Source of the DNA: Rickettsiales bacterium
Lineage (GTDB): Bacteria; Pseudomonadota; Alphaproteobacteria; Rickettsiales; JAJNBL01
Length of the DNA stretch: 64,000 nt
Direction: 5' to 3'
NCBI GenBank assembly: GCA_021156175.1
Contig: JAJNBL010000001.1
Coordinates: 186,001 to 250,000 of the forward strand
Of this stretch, positions 1 through 9,584 are shown one piece after another. The position numbers and the translations under genes are program-made. Under the pieces are notes generated by a model. It saw only the letters and a program-made list of their open reading frames with translations, made no database searches and was not told the DNA's origin. Each line of letters begins with the position of its first letter. The first letter of the stretch is position 1.

Positions 1-415
1 TCAGATACACTACATCAAGCGAGCTTTCAGTAAATCGAATACGGCGCGCATCGCCCTCGGAGAAATTGACATTCAACTGCTGCTGTTGCGCACGTTTTCT
101 GGCAAGTCGAACAAGATACCGCGAACGGTCAACGCCTTTCACATTTTGGAATCCACGGCGAGCAAGCTCAAGCGCATGACGTCCCTGACCACAACATAAA
201 TCGAGCACCGCATCGGAAGACTTAAGCCCCAAACTCTCGACCAATACATCCACTTCGCGAACCGTGTTGGTGTCATTTTCCACCACATCACCATCGGTTT
301 TTAGATATAGGGAGGTAAAAAGCTTCTTCCACCATTCTGTCGGCAAATGACGCTCGAGATCCGAAACAGGCCCTAATGTGCGTGTATTTTGTGGATTGTT
401 ATTATTATTTTTCAT
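1..415 (-). CDS. SAM-dependent class I methyltransferase, C-terminus cut by the window edge
   Basis: Reading the minus strand from the ATG at 415 gives 138 residues that run off the left end without a stop. Residues about 71-80 read LDLCCGQGRH, the glycine-rich S-adenosylmethionine-binding motif I, followed by an acidic motif II (VKGVDRS). This makes it a class I methyltransferase. The substrate cannot be told from the visible half. The N-terminus is Asn-rich (five Asn in the first seven residues). It is divergent from the SemiSWEET gene, with about 290 bases between that show no clear promoter or RNA gene. Confidence 0.8.
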   Translation of the reverse strand, partial: MKNNNNNPQNTRTLGPVSDLERHLPTEWWKKLFTSLYLKTDGDVVENDTNTVREVDVLVESLGLKSSDAVLDLCCGQGRHALELARRGFQNVKGVDRSRYLVRLARKRAQQQQLNVNFSEGDARRIRFTESSLDVVYL

Positions 416-702
416 ACCTATCCCTATCTCCGCCCAGAACTCATCCAAAGGCACTTTTTCACACATAGCGTAAATCTACGCTCAGGCCTACTACTAAATA
501 GAGCGAAATGATTTTTTTATTCCGACCATTACACTATAGATACCTTTGCGATACCCAATCATCCTAAAACATCCGCCAGCTGCAAGCATTTAGGAGGCTT
601 TTCTCTCCGTCTTTCCCTTTGCATATTCCCCTTGCGAATCCTGGAGATTTAAGCTATTTGTCCTAACGCATGAATATGGGAATTCACCAGGAAAAACAAG
701 CC

Positions 703-993
703 ATGACCTCAATCAATCTGACAGAGCTGATTGGCTTAATCGCCGCCACCTTGACCACACTCTGCTTCGTACCCCAAGCCATCAGAACACTTAAGACCCG
801 AGAAACACACAGCATCTCTAAATGGATGTATGTCTTTTTTTCGTGCGGCTTATTTTGCTGGCTGATTTACGGGATTTTACTTGGCAATACTCCAATGATT
901 CTTGCCAACGCTATCACCCTCCCCTTGGCGCTGACGATCTTGTATGTAAAGCTCCAAGAGAAAAAAATCATTATTAAGAAAGAGAAACGCTGA
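703..993 (+). CDS. SemiSWEET / PQ-loop (MtN3-type) small sugar transporter
   Basis: A 96-residue membrane protein with three predicted helices and the diagnostic PQ motif in FVPQAIRT. This matches bacterial SemiSWEETs, which are half-size SWEET transporters that dimerise to move sugars across the inner membrane. The first ATG in frame is at 670, but AGGA at 689-692 sits about ten bases before the ATG at 703 and the family starts close to the first helix, so 703 is preferred. The stop TGA overlaps the argJ start by one base, implying co-transcription, although the two functions are unrelated. The substrate is not evident. Confidence 0.85.
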   Translation: MTSINLTELIGLIAATLTTLCFVPQAIRTLKTRETHSISKWMYVFFSCGLFCWLIYGILLGNTPMILANAITLPLALTILYVKLQEKKIIIKKEKR

Positions 994-2228
994 TGCCTCC
1001 ACTCCCGATTTCACCACTCGCTCCAAAAACCTATCCGACTCTCCCGCCGATTGCTGGCGTGCGTTTATCCGCAAAAGCCTGTGGTGTGAAATACCGCAAT
1101 CGCGTCGATGTGATGGTCGCAGAGTTGGCAGAAGGCACAACCGTTGCGGGCGCCTTTACGCGCTCAAAAACATGCAGTGCCAATATCATCTGGGGACAGA
1201 AAATTCTCTCCCACGGGAAAGCACGCGTGCTTGTCGTAAATTCCGGCAATGCCAATGCATTTAATGGTAAAAACGGGGAAGACTCGATTGACCGCATCGT
1301 TGCAGCATGCGCAAAAGAATTCGGCTGCGATCCGAAAGAAGTGTACCCCTCTTCCACCGGCGTGATTGGCGTACCTTTGGCGGATAATAAAATCACCGAA
1401 TCCCTTGGCGATCTCAAATCCCTGCTCCACGCGAATGCCTGGGAAGAAGCCGCCAAAGCCATCATGACGACCGACACCTTCCACAAGATGGTCACACGCA
1501 CCGCGATGATTGATGGCGTGAAGGTGACAATTAACGGAATTACCAAAGGTTCAGGCATGATCGCACCGGATATGGCAACGATGCTTGCCTATTTCTTCAC
1601 CGATGCGGGAATCCCTGCACCCATTTTGCAGGAAATTTTTTCCGCCGGAATTGAGACTTCATTTAATGCGATTACGGTTGATAGCGATACATCGACCAGC
1701 GACACCGCGCTGATCTTCGCCACAGGCCAAGCTAAACATAAAGCGATCACCTCCGCGAATGATCCAGCGTTAACGGATTTCAAAGCAAAGCTGCGGGAGA
1801 TCCAACTTGAACTCGCGCATCTGATTGTCAGAGATGGTGAAGGCGCAACCAAATTTGTTGCAATTCATGTAAAAGGGGCGGAATCCGATAGAGCCGCAAA
1901 AGTAGTAGGCATGGCGATTGCGAATTCTCCCCTCGTCAAAACCGCCCTTGCCGGTGGTGATCCGAATTGGGGAAGAATTGTAGCAGCCGTCGGAAAATCG
2001 GGCGAAGCGGCAAACCGCGATACACTCACCATCGGTATCGGCTATGCAATCCTAGCGAAGAACGGTCAACTCAACCCTGACTATGTGGAATCGCATACCA
2101 CTGCCTACATGAAGGGAGAGAATATCGACATTTATGTGGATTTAGGACTCGGGCAAGGCGCATTCACCGTCTGGACATGCGATCTCACGCATGGTTATAT
2201 CTCGATTAACGTGGATTATCGCTCTTAG
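993..2228 (+). CDS. argJ: ArgJ, bifunctional glutamate/ornithine N-acetyltransferase
   Basis: 411 residues, the usual length of ArgJ, a cytoplasmic enzyme of arginine synthesis that transfers acetyl from N-acetylornithine to glutamate. The self-cleavage site is visible as KGSGMIAPDMATML, with the nucleophilic threonine at residue 196. The precursor cleaves before this Thr into alpha and beta chains. Further family signatures are NSGNANA (residues 93-99) and the C-terminal GGDPNWGRI. The start overlaps the SemiSWEET stop. Whether the protein is bifunctional (using acetyl-CoA) or only the recycling enzyme cannot be told from sequence alone. Confidence 0.95.
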   Translation: MPPLPISPLAPKTYPTLPPIAGVRLSAKACGVKYRNRVDVMVAELAEGTTVAGAFTRSKTCSANIIWGQKILSHGKARVLVVNSGNANAFNGKNGEDSIDRIVAACAKEFGCDPKEVYPSSTGVIGVPLADNKITESLGDLKSLLHANAWEEAAKAIMTTDTFHKMVTRTAMIDGVKVTINGITKGSGMIAPDMATMLAYFFTDAGIPAPILQEIFSAGIETSFNAITVDSDTSTSDTALIFATGQAKHKAITSANDPALTDFKAKLREIQLELAHLIVRDGEGATKFVAIHVKGAESDRAAKVVGMAIANSPLVKTALAGGDPNWGRIVAAVGKSGEAANRDTLTIGIGYAILAKNGQLNPDYVESHTTAYMKGENIDIYVDLGLGQGAFTVWTCDLTHGYISINVDYRS

Positions 2229-3526
2229 GCAAAAGATTGTGAGGTCATGCTATAGTTAGCAGGCTCACGCGCTTGCGGCTGCTTTTCCTTTTGGGATTCT
2301 TGCGAAATGGGAGGGATACGCAATCCCACACCAAGCCCAAAAGTCAGCAGCATCGTCGCAATCCACCATGCCTGCCAACCATTGTATGACGTGGCACTAA
2401 TAATGAAGCTTGCGACTATCCAAGCAGCCGCCAAACCCTTCCGGTGAGGGCTTGCCTTCATCCGATAGAGGGCCCACAGAATTGAAGCAAGCACAGCTCC
2501 ATAGAGACATACCCCAACCCAACCAAGCTCCAACCAGGCCTGGATAATAACGTTATGCGGATGTGATGGCAGCGGATTCAAACCCGGACGTGGCCATTCA
2601 GATGGCTGTGGCAGGATAAAGCGGGACGCACGCAAACCTATCCCAATAACGGGCGATTGCTTTGCAATCCCAGCAGCATAGTGCCAAATATACAGCCGAT
2701 GTTGAGAAGATTCTGGAATAGCAGGGAAGCGCTCCATAATGGCGGGAGGATTCAAATGCGATGCAATGAGCGGCATGAAGGCAACCACAGCCAAAAGCCC
2801 TGCAGCGATAAGCATTACACCTTTATTTTTCAGTAACCGTATACATAAATAAGCACCGCACCCGCAGATAAATCCAACACTTGCCGCCATGCTTTCAAGC
2901 GATAACAACAAAAGCCCCATTGCTAATGTCCCGATAAACAATGCAGCCCGCACATACCACGACGAAGAACGCTCGGTCAATGCCATGAGTACAACCCAAC
3001 TCAGAAGCGTAATAAAGGTTGCGCCACGGTTCATGTCATGAGGAAAATAGACATAAGCAGGATTTTGGAGCAGCGCCGTCTTTAGATAAATCGCAAGCAT
3101 TCCTTGAGAGAAAAGCTCAAAGATGGCGAGAAGCACCGAAATGATTAGGCCTGCCACTATACTCACAATAATCGCTTTCTTGCCCCGATCATTCTGATTT
3201 CGGATAAAATCCAAGATCGCCACACCTCCCAAGAGAAGAGCCACAAGTTCACTCGCCACCAGGAGTGAGATTTTCGGGTGGGTTGACCATAGGGTAGAAA
3301 GACCCGCCCACGCAATGAACGTCCACAGGCAAAGCATAATCGGATGGCGATAGAAACCTGAAAAGCGGCGCTGAAGCAATGTAAAGATTAATGGCCCAAT
3401 CGCGATCACACTAAAGAGTGGAGCAACCCCAAGCCCAGAAAATAGGGAAAGCGCCGGTGCAATTAGCATTGCGGCGCAGAGAATAATCAGATTTATACGT
3501 GCGAAATACTGCACACTATTCCTCAT
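2225..3526 (-). CDS. O-antigen ligase / Wzy-type polymerase membrane protein
   Basis: About 433 residues with ten or more hydrophobic segments and a large periplasmic loop holding the sequence PSHPHNVIIQAWLELG. The H-x-HN...WLELG arrangement is the conserved signature of the Wzy_C/WaaL superfamily, which joins or polymerises lipid-linked glycans at the outer face of the inner membrane. It follows gmk by seven bases. The frame is open to 3586, inside gmk, so the ATG at 3526 just after the gmk stop is chosen; no strong ribosome-binding site decides it. Ligase versus polymerase cannot be told. The 3' end overlaps the convergent argJ stop by 4 bp. Confidence 0.82.
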   Translation of the reverse strand: MRNSVQYFARINLIILCAAMLIAPALSLFSGLGVAPLFSVIAIGPLIFTLLQRRFSGFYRHPIMLCLWTFIAWAGLSTLWSTHPKISLLVASELVALLLGGVAILDFIRNQNDRGKKAIIVSIVAGLIISVLLAIFELFSQGMLAIYLKTALLQNPAYVYFPHDMNRGATFITLLSWVVLMALTERSSSWYVRAALFIGTLAMGLLLLSLESMAASVGFICGCGAYLCIRLLKNKGVMLIAAGLLAVVAFMPLIASHLNPPAIMERFPAIPESSQHRLYIWHYAAGIAKQSPVIGIGLRASRFILPQPSEWPRPGLNPLPSHPHNVIIQAWLELGWVGVCLYGAVLASILWALYRMKASPHRKGLAAAWIVASFIISATSYNGWQAWWIATMLLTFGLGVGLRIPPISQESQKEKQPQAREPANYSMTSQSFA

Positions 3527-3533
3527 TATGATG

Positions 3534-4169
3534 CTATGGATGGAGCAAGGTATCAACAAATTCGGACAACGCATGTTGCCGCACACGACGTAACCGCTCG
3601 GCCTTCAAGATATGATTAATTTTGCGCAAGCTGTCATCAATATTTTGATTGACGATCACATAATCATATTCGCCCCAATGGCTGATTTCTTCTTCCGCCC
3701 GCGCCATCCGGCGGTGAATTACATCGTCATCATCCTGTCCACGTTTACGCAAGCGGCGCTCTAATTCTTTCATCGAAGGGGGCAATACAAACACACTTAC
3801 TAAATCTTCCCGTGCTTTTTGAGTCAGGCGACGTGTACCCTGCCAATCAATATCGAAAAGCACATCTATTCCGGTCGCCAGCGCATCTTGCACATACTGT
3901 TTCGGAGTTCCATAGTGATTCCCAAAGACTTCTTCGTATTCCCAAAAATAGTCCGCCTCAGTCTTGGCGTTAAATTCCTTAGTGCTCATGAAATGGTAAT
4001 CCACCCCATCTTCTTCGCCAACACGAGGTTTCCGGGTAGTTGCCGAAATGGACATAATGATATTGTCATCATGCTCAAGAAGTTTGCGCGAAAGCGTTGT
4101 CTTTCCTGCACCAGAAGGCGAAGAAAGAACAAGCATGAATCCCCTACGACGACGTTGTAGCTCAGGCAT
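3534..4169 (-). CDS. gmk: Guanylate kinase
   Basis: 211 residues, typical for Gmk, which phosphorylates GMP/dGMP with ATP in nucleotide synthesis. The P-loop SSPSGAGKTT occupies residues 16-25 with Lys23. The GMP-binding segment follows (SATTRKPRVGEEDGVDYHF), then the conserved FDIDWQG. The RRRMARAEEEI-like lid (HRRMARAEEEISHW) is present. It is divergent from the SDR gene at 4251 with an 80-base shared upstream region. Confidence 0.97.
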   Translation of the reverse strand: MPELQRRRRGFMLVLSSPSGAGKTTLSRKLLEHDDNIIMSISATTRKPRVGEEDGVDYHFMSTKEFNAKTEADYFWEYEEVFGNHYGTPKQYVQDALATGIDVLFDIDWQGTRRLTQKAREDLVSVFVLPPSMKELERRLRKRGQDDDDVIHRRMARAEEEISHWGEYDYVIVNQNIDDSLRKINHILKAERLRRVRQHALSEFVDTLLHP

Positions 4170-4250
4170 AATTCCTCGAGAAACGATTTCTTTGCTTCCC
4201 TCGAAGCGAAGGTATGTTATAGAATATTTTGCAACAAAGAACAGTATTTT

Positions 4251-5066
4251 GTGAAGATGCCACTTTCTCCTCTTTCTCAGACCATTGTCATTACCGGCGC
4301 AAACAGCGGCTTAGGGAAAGCATTGGCCCTGCAATACGCAAAACCCGGCACCACCTTATGCCTTACGGGAAGAAACCCCGAGCGCCTGGAAGAAGTTGCC
4401 AACAAATGCCAAGCCAAAGGCGCGTTAGTCATTGCCCGCGCAGGCCTTAATGTAGACGATGCGCAAGCAATGGAGGCGTGGCTACAGGAAATCGACGCCC
4501 ACCATCCGATTGACCTCCTCATTGCCAATGCAGGTATCTCAGGAGGCACGGCAGGCGGCAGTGAATCCGCCTCCCAAATTCGCCAGATTTTTGAAACAAA
4601 CGTTTCGGGCGTACTCAACACCGTATGTCCCGTAGTTCCCCTAATGCAATCCCGCAAATCGGGACAAATTGCCATTATCAGCTCGCTTGCGGGCTATCGC
4701 GGCCTTCCGAGCTCACCCGCTTATTCCGGTAGCAAGGCCGCCGTCAAAGTATGGGGGGAAGGATTGCGCGGCATGCTTACGACCCATAATGTGGGCGTTA
4801 CTGTAGTCACTCCCGGATATATCCGCACACCCATGACAGATGTGAATAACTTTCCCATGCCTTTCTTGATGAGTGTGGATAAAGCTGCACGCCTCATCCA
4901 ACAACGCTTGGAGAAAAATCCCGCACGCATCGCCTTCCCTTTCCCACTTTATGCCGTCATATGGCTTGCAAGCTTGTTGCCACCTTGTATTACCGACCCA
5001 CTGTTTAACCGTTTGCCAGGAAAATCACCGCTAGCCGCATCTGAACAAGGATCATCCCATGTCTAA
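4251..5066 (+). CDS. Short-chain dehydrogenase/reductase (SDR) family oxidoreductase
   Basis: 271 residues with a Rossmann nucleotide-binding motif TGANSGLG (residues 15-22), the structural NAG motif at 93-95 and the catalytic Ser145-Tyr158-x3-Lys162 set. It is a classical SDR using NAD(P)H, with the substrate unknown. A hydrophobic segment near residues 235-250 could anchor it to the membrane. The first start is GTG at 4251, with an ATG two codons later at 4257; neither has a convincing ribosome-binding site. It overlaps the ELM1-like gene by 8 bases, so the two are probably translated together and may act on lipid or envelope glycans, given the ligase-type gene nearby (inference). Confidence 0.88.
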   Translation: MKMPLSPLSQTIVITGANSGLGKALALQYAKPGTTLCLTGRNPERLEEVANKCQAKGALVIARAGLNVDDAQAMEAWLQEIDAHHPIDLLIANAGISGGTAGGSESASQIRQIFETNVSGVLNTVCPVVPLMQSRKSGQIAIISSLAGYRGLPSSPAYSGSKAAVKVWGEGLRGMLTTHNVGVTVVTPGYIRTPMTDVNNFPMPFLMSVDKAARLIQQRLEKNPARIAFPFPLYAVIWLASLLPPCITDPLFNRLPGKSPLAASEQGSSHV

Positions 5067-6027
5067 CCCCATTATTTGGGCATTATGCGATGACCGCGCA
5101 GGGAACGTATCCCAAGTCCTTGGCATTGCGGAAGCACTTGGCTTTCCCTTTATCACAAAAAAAATACGCTACGATCAATGGGTAAAGTTACCCAATCTTT
5201 TCCGAAGCAAAACCCTGCTGGGAATGGATAAAAATAACAGCGATCCGCTCACCTCGCCCTGGCCAGATTTGGTGATTCTAGCGGGACGGCGGAGCACCCC
5301 GATTGCCCATTATATCAAAGCGCAATCGGGTGGTAAGACAAAAATTATTCAACTTATGTGGCCAGGATTTCCTGCATCTGGAATCGATTTAATTGTTATA
5401 CCTGAGCATGACGACATTCCCGCTTCCCACAACATTATCATCACTGTGGGCGCTCCTCATCGAGTGACTGCAACCACATTACAAGAAGCCCATGCGCAGT
5501 GGAAAGACCGATTCCCTGACCTTCCCGAGAAAAAAATTGCCTTACTCATCGGAGGTAATGTTGGCGGACGTATTTTCTCGCCAGCACACGCAAAAGAACT
5601 TGCAGAAATAGCCTCCGCTTGCGCTAATGAATATAACGCTGCATTGCTGATTACCACCAGCAGGCGCACCTCTGAAGAAGCCATTGCAGCCTTGAAATCC
5701 GCACTCACGGTCCCTTATCACTTGCACCATTGGCAAAGTACGGACGAAAATCCCTATTTCGGGTTGTTGGCGTTAAGCGAAAGTATTATCGTGACAGGAG
5801 ATTCGATGTCGATGTGCTCAGAAGCTGCAGCCACCGGCAAGCCGGTATTTATCTATGCACCTTCCGACCTTATCCCCGAAAAGCACACACGCCTACATCA
5901 GACACTGTATGATTACGGTGCAGCACGACCTTTACAATCACCTTATACATCATGGAATTATGATCCGTTACAGGAATCGCAGAAAGTGGCCGCAGCACTA
6001 CGGAAACAATTTTCTCTAATGCCCTAA
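5059..6027 (+). CDS. ELM1/DUF1022-type protein (mitochondrial-fission ELM1 family, glycosyltransferase-like)
   Basis: 322 residues matching the family shared by plants and alphaproteobacteria (ELM1, formerly DUF1022). Recognisable blocks are the N-terminal WALCDDRAGNVSQVLGIAEA, the central ALLIGGNVGGR, and TGDSMSMCSEAAATGKPVFI, a UDP-sugar-binding-like segment resembling GT-B glycosyltransferases. Plant ELM1 recruits a dynamin in mitochondrial fission. The bacterial role is not established. It overlaps the SDR gene by 8 bases and ends 12 bases into the convergent 6016-7122 gene. Confidence 0.85.
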   Translation: MSNPIIWALCDDRAGNVSQVLGIAEALGFPFITKKIRYDQWVKLPNLFRSKTLLGMDKNNSDPLTSPWPDLVILAGRRSTPIAHYIKAQSGGKTKIIQLMWPGFPASGIDLIVIPEHDDIPASHNIIITVGAPHRVTATTLQEAHAQWKDRFPDLPEKKIALLIGGNVGGRIFSPAHAKELAEIASACANEYNAALLITTSRRTSEEAIAALKSALTVPYHLHHWQSTDENPYFGLLALSESIIVTGDSMSMCSEAAATGKPVFIYAPSDLIPEKHTRLHQTLYDYGAARPLQSPYTSWNYDPLQESQKVAAALRKQFSLMP

Positions 6028-7122
6028 AAAGCAATTCTGAAGATACGAAGCGTTACTATTTGTTCGTATTTTTTCTGCATAACTTATCTGTCGCGCTTTC
6101 TTAGCCTCGCACCCCTTTACTTCTTTTGCTTTCTGGAATAGATTAACGACTTGGCTTGGAGCATTTAGTGCGCCACGGTTAGCGATCCTTCCATCACCTC
6201 CTACACGTAAAGCCAATAATTCTCGTTCTTTTTTATTCTCACATCCCATTGTCTCTAGTACTATTTGAGTAGCAATTTCCCTCGGTAATTCCTTCTGCAT
6301 CAGCGTATTTATGTTACTGGCCATATCAGCCCGCATTTGAGCAGAGGTGTTATATCTTTGCATAAAAGAAATCTGAGGATGATATTCGATTGTTTTTCTC
6401 GCCGCACGAATGATTTTATCTGCTGAAACAACTACCTTTGCAAATATCCCGGCTTGCTCTGCCTTCACCTGATCATCATCTCCCAAAAGTGACCTTTTGG
6501 CACGGGTAAGCATCTCAACACAATCAAGTTGTTTTGTCGACGGCAGCTTTTTGTTTAATATAACCATCTCCGCAAGAAGAAGTTTTTCGGTGTACTGCCA
6601 TTCCTCATAAATTACGTCATCGAGGATAGTATTATGCTTGTCCTCTTGCGTTAAAAATACTTTACGTTTCTTCTCCGAACTAGAGAGCTTATCGTAGCAA
6701 TATTTGAAAATTTCCAACTGCCCATTGCTTGCTACCGAACGTAAGAAACTATATTTTTTCCGTTGCACTATGTGTTGCTGATCTTGCTCAGAAAACAGTC
6801 CAAAGAATGAACGTACAAACGTCAGATCTCCTTTGCGCACAGCTCGCCATAAAACGTCATTACGTAACAATTTACTATCAATCACCTCCGATCGCTGTTC
6901 TTTAGAAAAAGCATGATAGAGAATTTTCGCCACCGCCCACCAACTATTCTCTATTGCAGAGCATACGGCAAGAAATGGCTCTGATGACACTAAATGCAAA
7001 AAATATTCTTTTCTCTCTGCATTAATCGCCTGAATCGTTTCAGGCGTTGCTGTTCGGAGTAATTCACGTGCCTTCTTTTCATTCTTCTCTTTAAGTGCTT
7101 GGAAAAATTGTTCTTTAGCCAT
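6016..7122 (-). CDS. Uncharacterised helical-repeat protein, possibly divergent ankyrin-type
   Basis: A 368-residue Lys/Glu-rich soluble protein with no signal peptide and no family I can name. The first half has a loose 33-37-residue periodicity of helix pairs (for example ARELLRTATPE, VAKILYHAFS, LTFVRSFFGLFSE, LEIFKYCYDKLS), reminiscent of degenerate ankyrin repeats. The second half looks like one helical domain (STKQLDCVEMLTRAKRSLL to the end). The gene is more AT-rich than the flanking housekeeping genes and sits alone with a 220-base AT-rich upstream region, consistent with acquired accessory DNA. A host-interaction role is only a guess. Confidence 0.6.
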   Translation of the reverse strand: MAKEQFFQALKEKNEKKARELLRTATPETIQAINAERKEYFLHLVSSEPFLAVCSAIENSWWAVAKILYHAFSKEQRSEVIDSKLLRNDVLWRAVRKGDLTFVRSFFGLFSEQDQQHIVQRKKYSFLRSVASNGQLEIFKYCYDKLSSSEKKRKVFLTQEDKHNTILDDVIYEEWQYTEKLLLAEMVILNKKLPSTKQLDCVEMLTRAKRSLLGDDDQVKAEQAGIFAKVVVSADKIIRAARKTIEYHPQISFMQRYNTSAQMRADMASNINTLMQKELPREIATQIVLETMGCENKKERELLALRVGGDGRIANRGALNAPSQVVNLFQKAKEVKGCEAKKARQISYAEKIRTNSNASYLQNCFLGH

Positions 7123-7262
7123 TATAAATCTGCTTAATTTATTAAAATGTGCAACACATTAGCATATTAATATTTTATATCAAGCTGTAATAACGACATA
7201 TTATATCAACCATAAATGGTAAGAACCCGTTCCTATGCCGCACTTTACCCCCCAATCCACCA

Positions 7263-7291
7263 TTGCGGTAGCGACTTGCTTATATTAGAAT
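7263..7291 (+). promoter_or_regulatory. Predicted sigma70 promoter of the def operon
   Basis: TTGCGG at 7263-7268 and TAGAAT at 7286-7291 are separated by 17 bases, about 50 bases before the def start. The -10 matches consensus at five of six positions. No other candidate is as good in this gap. Confidence 0.45.
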
Positions 7292-7342
7292 AGCCCCTGG
7301 ATTTTCAGGCATTTTGACACTCTAAACCAACAAAGAACGACA

Positions 7343-7855
7343 ATGGCTATACTCCCCCTTGTGACCGCCCCAGATTCTCGGCTTAAGATCAAATCCTTTC
7401 CCGTTGAGAAAGTCGATGACGATTTGCGCAAGTTTATGGATGATATGTTAGAAACCATGTATCATTGTGAAGGCATCGGGCTTGCGGCCGTACAGGTCGG
7501 CGTCCATAAACGGGTGCTGGTGATGGACCTCCACCCGGATGGCGAGAAATCCCCGTTATTCGTGATTAACCCTGAAATCGTAAACCATACTGATATACTT
7601 TCGGAATATGACGAAGGCTGCCTTTCCTTTCCTGGACAATATGCCACGGTTGTCCGCCCAGAAAAAGTCACCGTGAAATATCTTGATTATCATGGAAAAG
7701 AACAAATCTTGGAATGCGAAGGACTACTTGCCACCTGCATCCAACATGAGATCGATCACTTAAACGGCGTGGTATTTATTGACCATCTTTCTCCGGTAAA
7801 ACGGGATATGATCATCCGGAAAGTCAAAAAGCAAAAAGCCGCATCAGAAGATTAA
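7343..7855 (+). CDS. def: Peptide deformylase
   Basis: 170 residues. All three deformylase motifs are intact: GIGLAAVQ (residues 44-51), EGCLS (91-95, Cys93 a metal ligand) and HEIDH (135-139, His135 and His139 metal ligands, Glu136 catalytic). The enzyme removes the formyl group from nascent N-terminal methionine. It is followed 35 bases later by fmt, which adds that formyl group to initiator tRNA, the classical pairing. It is the first gene of the def-fmt-truA-bioH-bioC-bioD run. Confidence 0.97.
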   Translation: MAILPLVTAPDSRLKIKSFPVEKVDDDLRKFMDDMLETMYHCEGIGLAAVQVGVHKRVLVMDLHPDGEKSPLFVINPEIVNHTDILSEYDEGCLSFPGQYATVVRPEKVTVKYLDYHGKEQILECEGLLATCIQHEIDHLNGVVFIDHLSPVKRDMIIRKVKKQKAASED

Positions 7856-7890
7856 AGATTCTGATCTTCGCTAAATCCAAGGACACTTTT

Positions 7891-8817
7891 ATGCGCATTA
7901 TATTTATGGGCACTCCTGATTTTTCCGTCCCAGCGCTAAAGGCGTTGCTGGAAAGTCCTGATCATGAAGTGATCGCGGTTTATTCCCAACCACCCCGTCC
8001 CGCCGGACGTGGTCAGCATGAACAGCCCTCTCCTGTCCATACCACCGCGCTGCAGTATGGGATTGAAGTGCGCACCCCCTCCTCATTGAAAGGAGAAATG
8101 GAGCAACAGGCCTTTGCGGATCTTTCCCCTGATGTAGCAATTGTCGCAGCCTATGGCCTACTCCTCCCGAAAGAAATCTTGAACGCCCCACACTACGGAT
8201 GCCTGAACATTCATGCATCACTCCTTCCCCGTTGGCGTGGTGCCGCACCGATTCATCGCGCGATATTGGCTGGCGATACGAAAACGGGCATTACCATTAT
8301 GCAGATGGATGAAGGGCTCGATACTGGCGCGATGCTTGCCACCGCGGAAACTCCGATTACCTCCAGCACCACCACGGAAGCACTCCACGATACACTTTCT
8401 GAGATGGGCGCGGAATTGGTTATGGAAACACTCTATGACATACTCCACGGCAATACCATTCCCATACCTCAAGAAAACAGCCTTTTCACCTACGCGAAGA
8501 AGCTGAAAAAAGAAGAATCCAAAATCGACTGGCAACAACCAGCCGCTGCGATTGAGCGTCAAATCCGCGCCTTTATTCCCTGGCCTGGGAGTTATTTTAT
8601 GTACCAAAATGAGGCGATTAAAATTCATGAAGCCTCACTCATTGAAGGTCGCACCACAGCAACACCCGGAACAACAATAGATGACCAACTCACCGTTGCC
8701 TGCGGCGGTGGTACACTCTTACGTCCCACCCGCATTCAACGTGCCAGCAAGAAAGCAACGCCAACGGAAGAAGTGCTCCGGGGTTATCCAATCCGGCAAG
8801 GGAGCCAACTTTCATAA
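7891..8817 (+). CDS. fmt: Methionyl-tRNA formyltransferase
   Basis: 308 residues, standard for Fmt, which formylates Met-tRNAfMet with 10-formyltetrahydrofolate. The catalytic set Asn106, His108 and Asp144 is present, with the diagnostic SLLPRWRGAAPI from residue 110. The C-terminal OB-like tRNA-binding domain follows about residue 205. The stop shares one base with the truA start (TAATG), showing translational coupling. Confidence 0.97.
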   Translation: MRIIFMGTPDFSVPALKALLESPDHEVIAVYSQPPRPAGRGQHEQPSPVHTTALQYGIEVRTPSSLKGEMEQQAFADLSPDVAIVAAYGLLLPKEILNAPHYGCLNIHASLLPRWRGAAPIHRAILAGDTKTGITIMQMDEGLDTGAMLATAETPITSSTTTEALHDTLSEMGAELVMETLYDILHGNTIPIPQENSLFTYAKKLKKEESKIDWQQPAAAIERQIRAFIPWPGSYFMYQNEAIKIHEASLIEGRTTATPGTTIDDQLTVACGGGTLLRPTRIQRASKKATPTEEVLRGYPIRQGSQLS

Positions 8818-9584
8818 TGCCCTGCTATAAGTTGACTATCGAATATGACGGAACAGGATTCTTAGGCTGGCAGAAACAAGCCGAAGGCCCTTCCGTTCAA
8901 GCATCTATTGAGAAAGCCATCTTCCGTTTCTGCAGTGAATCCATTACAATTCACTGCGCAGGACGCACTGATCGTGGCGTCCATGCCCGTGGGCAAGTCG
9001 CGCATGTGGTGCTCGCAAAAGAATATGATCCTTATAAACTTTGGAAAGCGGTCAATTTTCATCTCATCCAGATGTTCGAACAAGAACCCGGAATCAGCAT
9101 TCTGAAAGCTGAGCAGGTAGAGGATGATTTCCATGCCCGCTTTAGCGCTACGCGCCGCTATTACCAATATCGCATCATCAACCGCTCTTCTCCCTTGGCA
9201 ATCGAACGAAACCGCGCCTGGCAGGTCTTTGTACCGCTGGATATTGCACTCATGCAGGAAGCCGCGAAGCATTTCCTCGGTACGCATGATTTCACCAGCT
9301 TCCGCGCCTCTGAATGCCAAGCCAAAAACCCGGTGCGCACGCTTGATAGCCTCATCATTACCCAAGAAGGAGACGTCATAACACTCGATCTACAGGCGCT
9401 CTCGTTCCTACACCACCAAGTGCGCAATATCACCGGCACATTAAAACTCATAGGCGAAGGCAAATTAGCGGCAACCGAAATTCCGCGGATACTGGAAGCA
9501 AAAGACCGCACACAGGCCGGTCCCACCGCACCTGCCCATGGGCTGTATTTCATGAAAGTCGATTACCCCCAGAGGAAGCCATGA
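8817..9584 (+). CDS. truA: tRNA pseudouridine(38-40) synthase
   Basis: 255 residues. The catalytic aspartate, Asp52, lies in AGRTDRGVHA, and the N-terminal substrate strand reads YDGTGFLGWQKQ. TruA isomerises U38-U40 in the anticodon arm of many tRNAs. Fmt-TruA adjacency is common in alphaproteobacteria. The last four bases overlap the next start (ATGA), linking this gene to the biotin genes. Confidence 0.96.
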   Translation: MPCYKLTIEYDGTGFLGWQKQAEGPSVQASIEKAIFRFCSESITIHCAGRTDRGVHARGQVAHVVLAKEYDPYKLWKAVNFHLIQMFEQEPGISILKAEQVEDDFHARFSATRRYYQYRIINRSSPLAIERNRAWQVFVPLDIALMQEAAKHFLGTHDFTSFRASECQAKNPVRTLDSLIITQEGDVITLDLQALSFLHHQVRNITGTLKLIGEGKLAATEIPRILEAKDRTQAGPTAPAHGLYFMKVDYPQRKP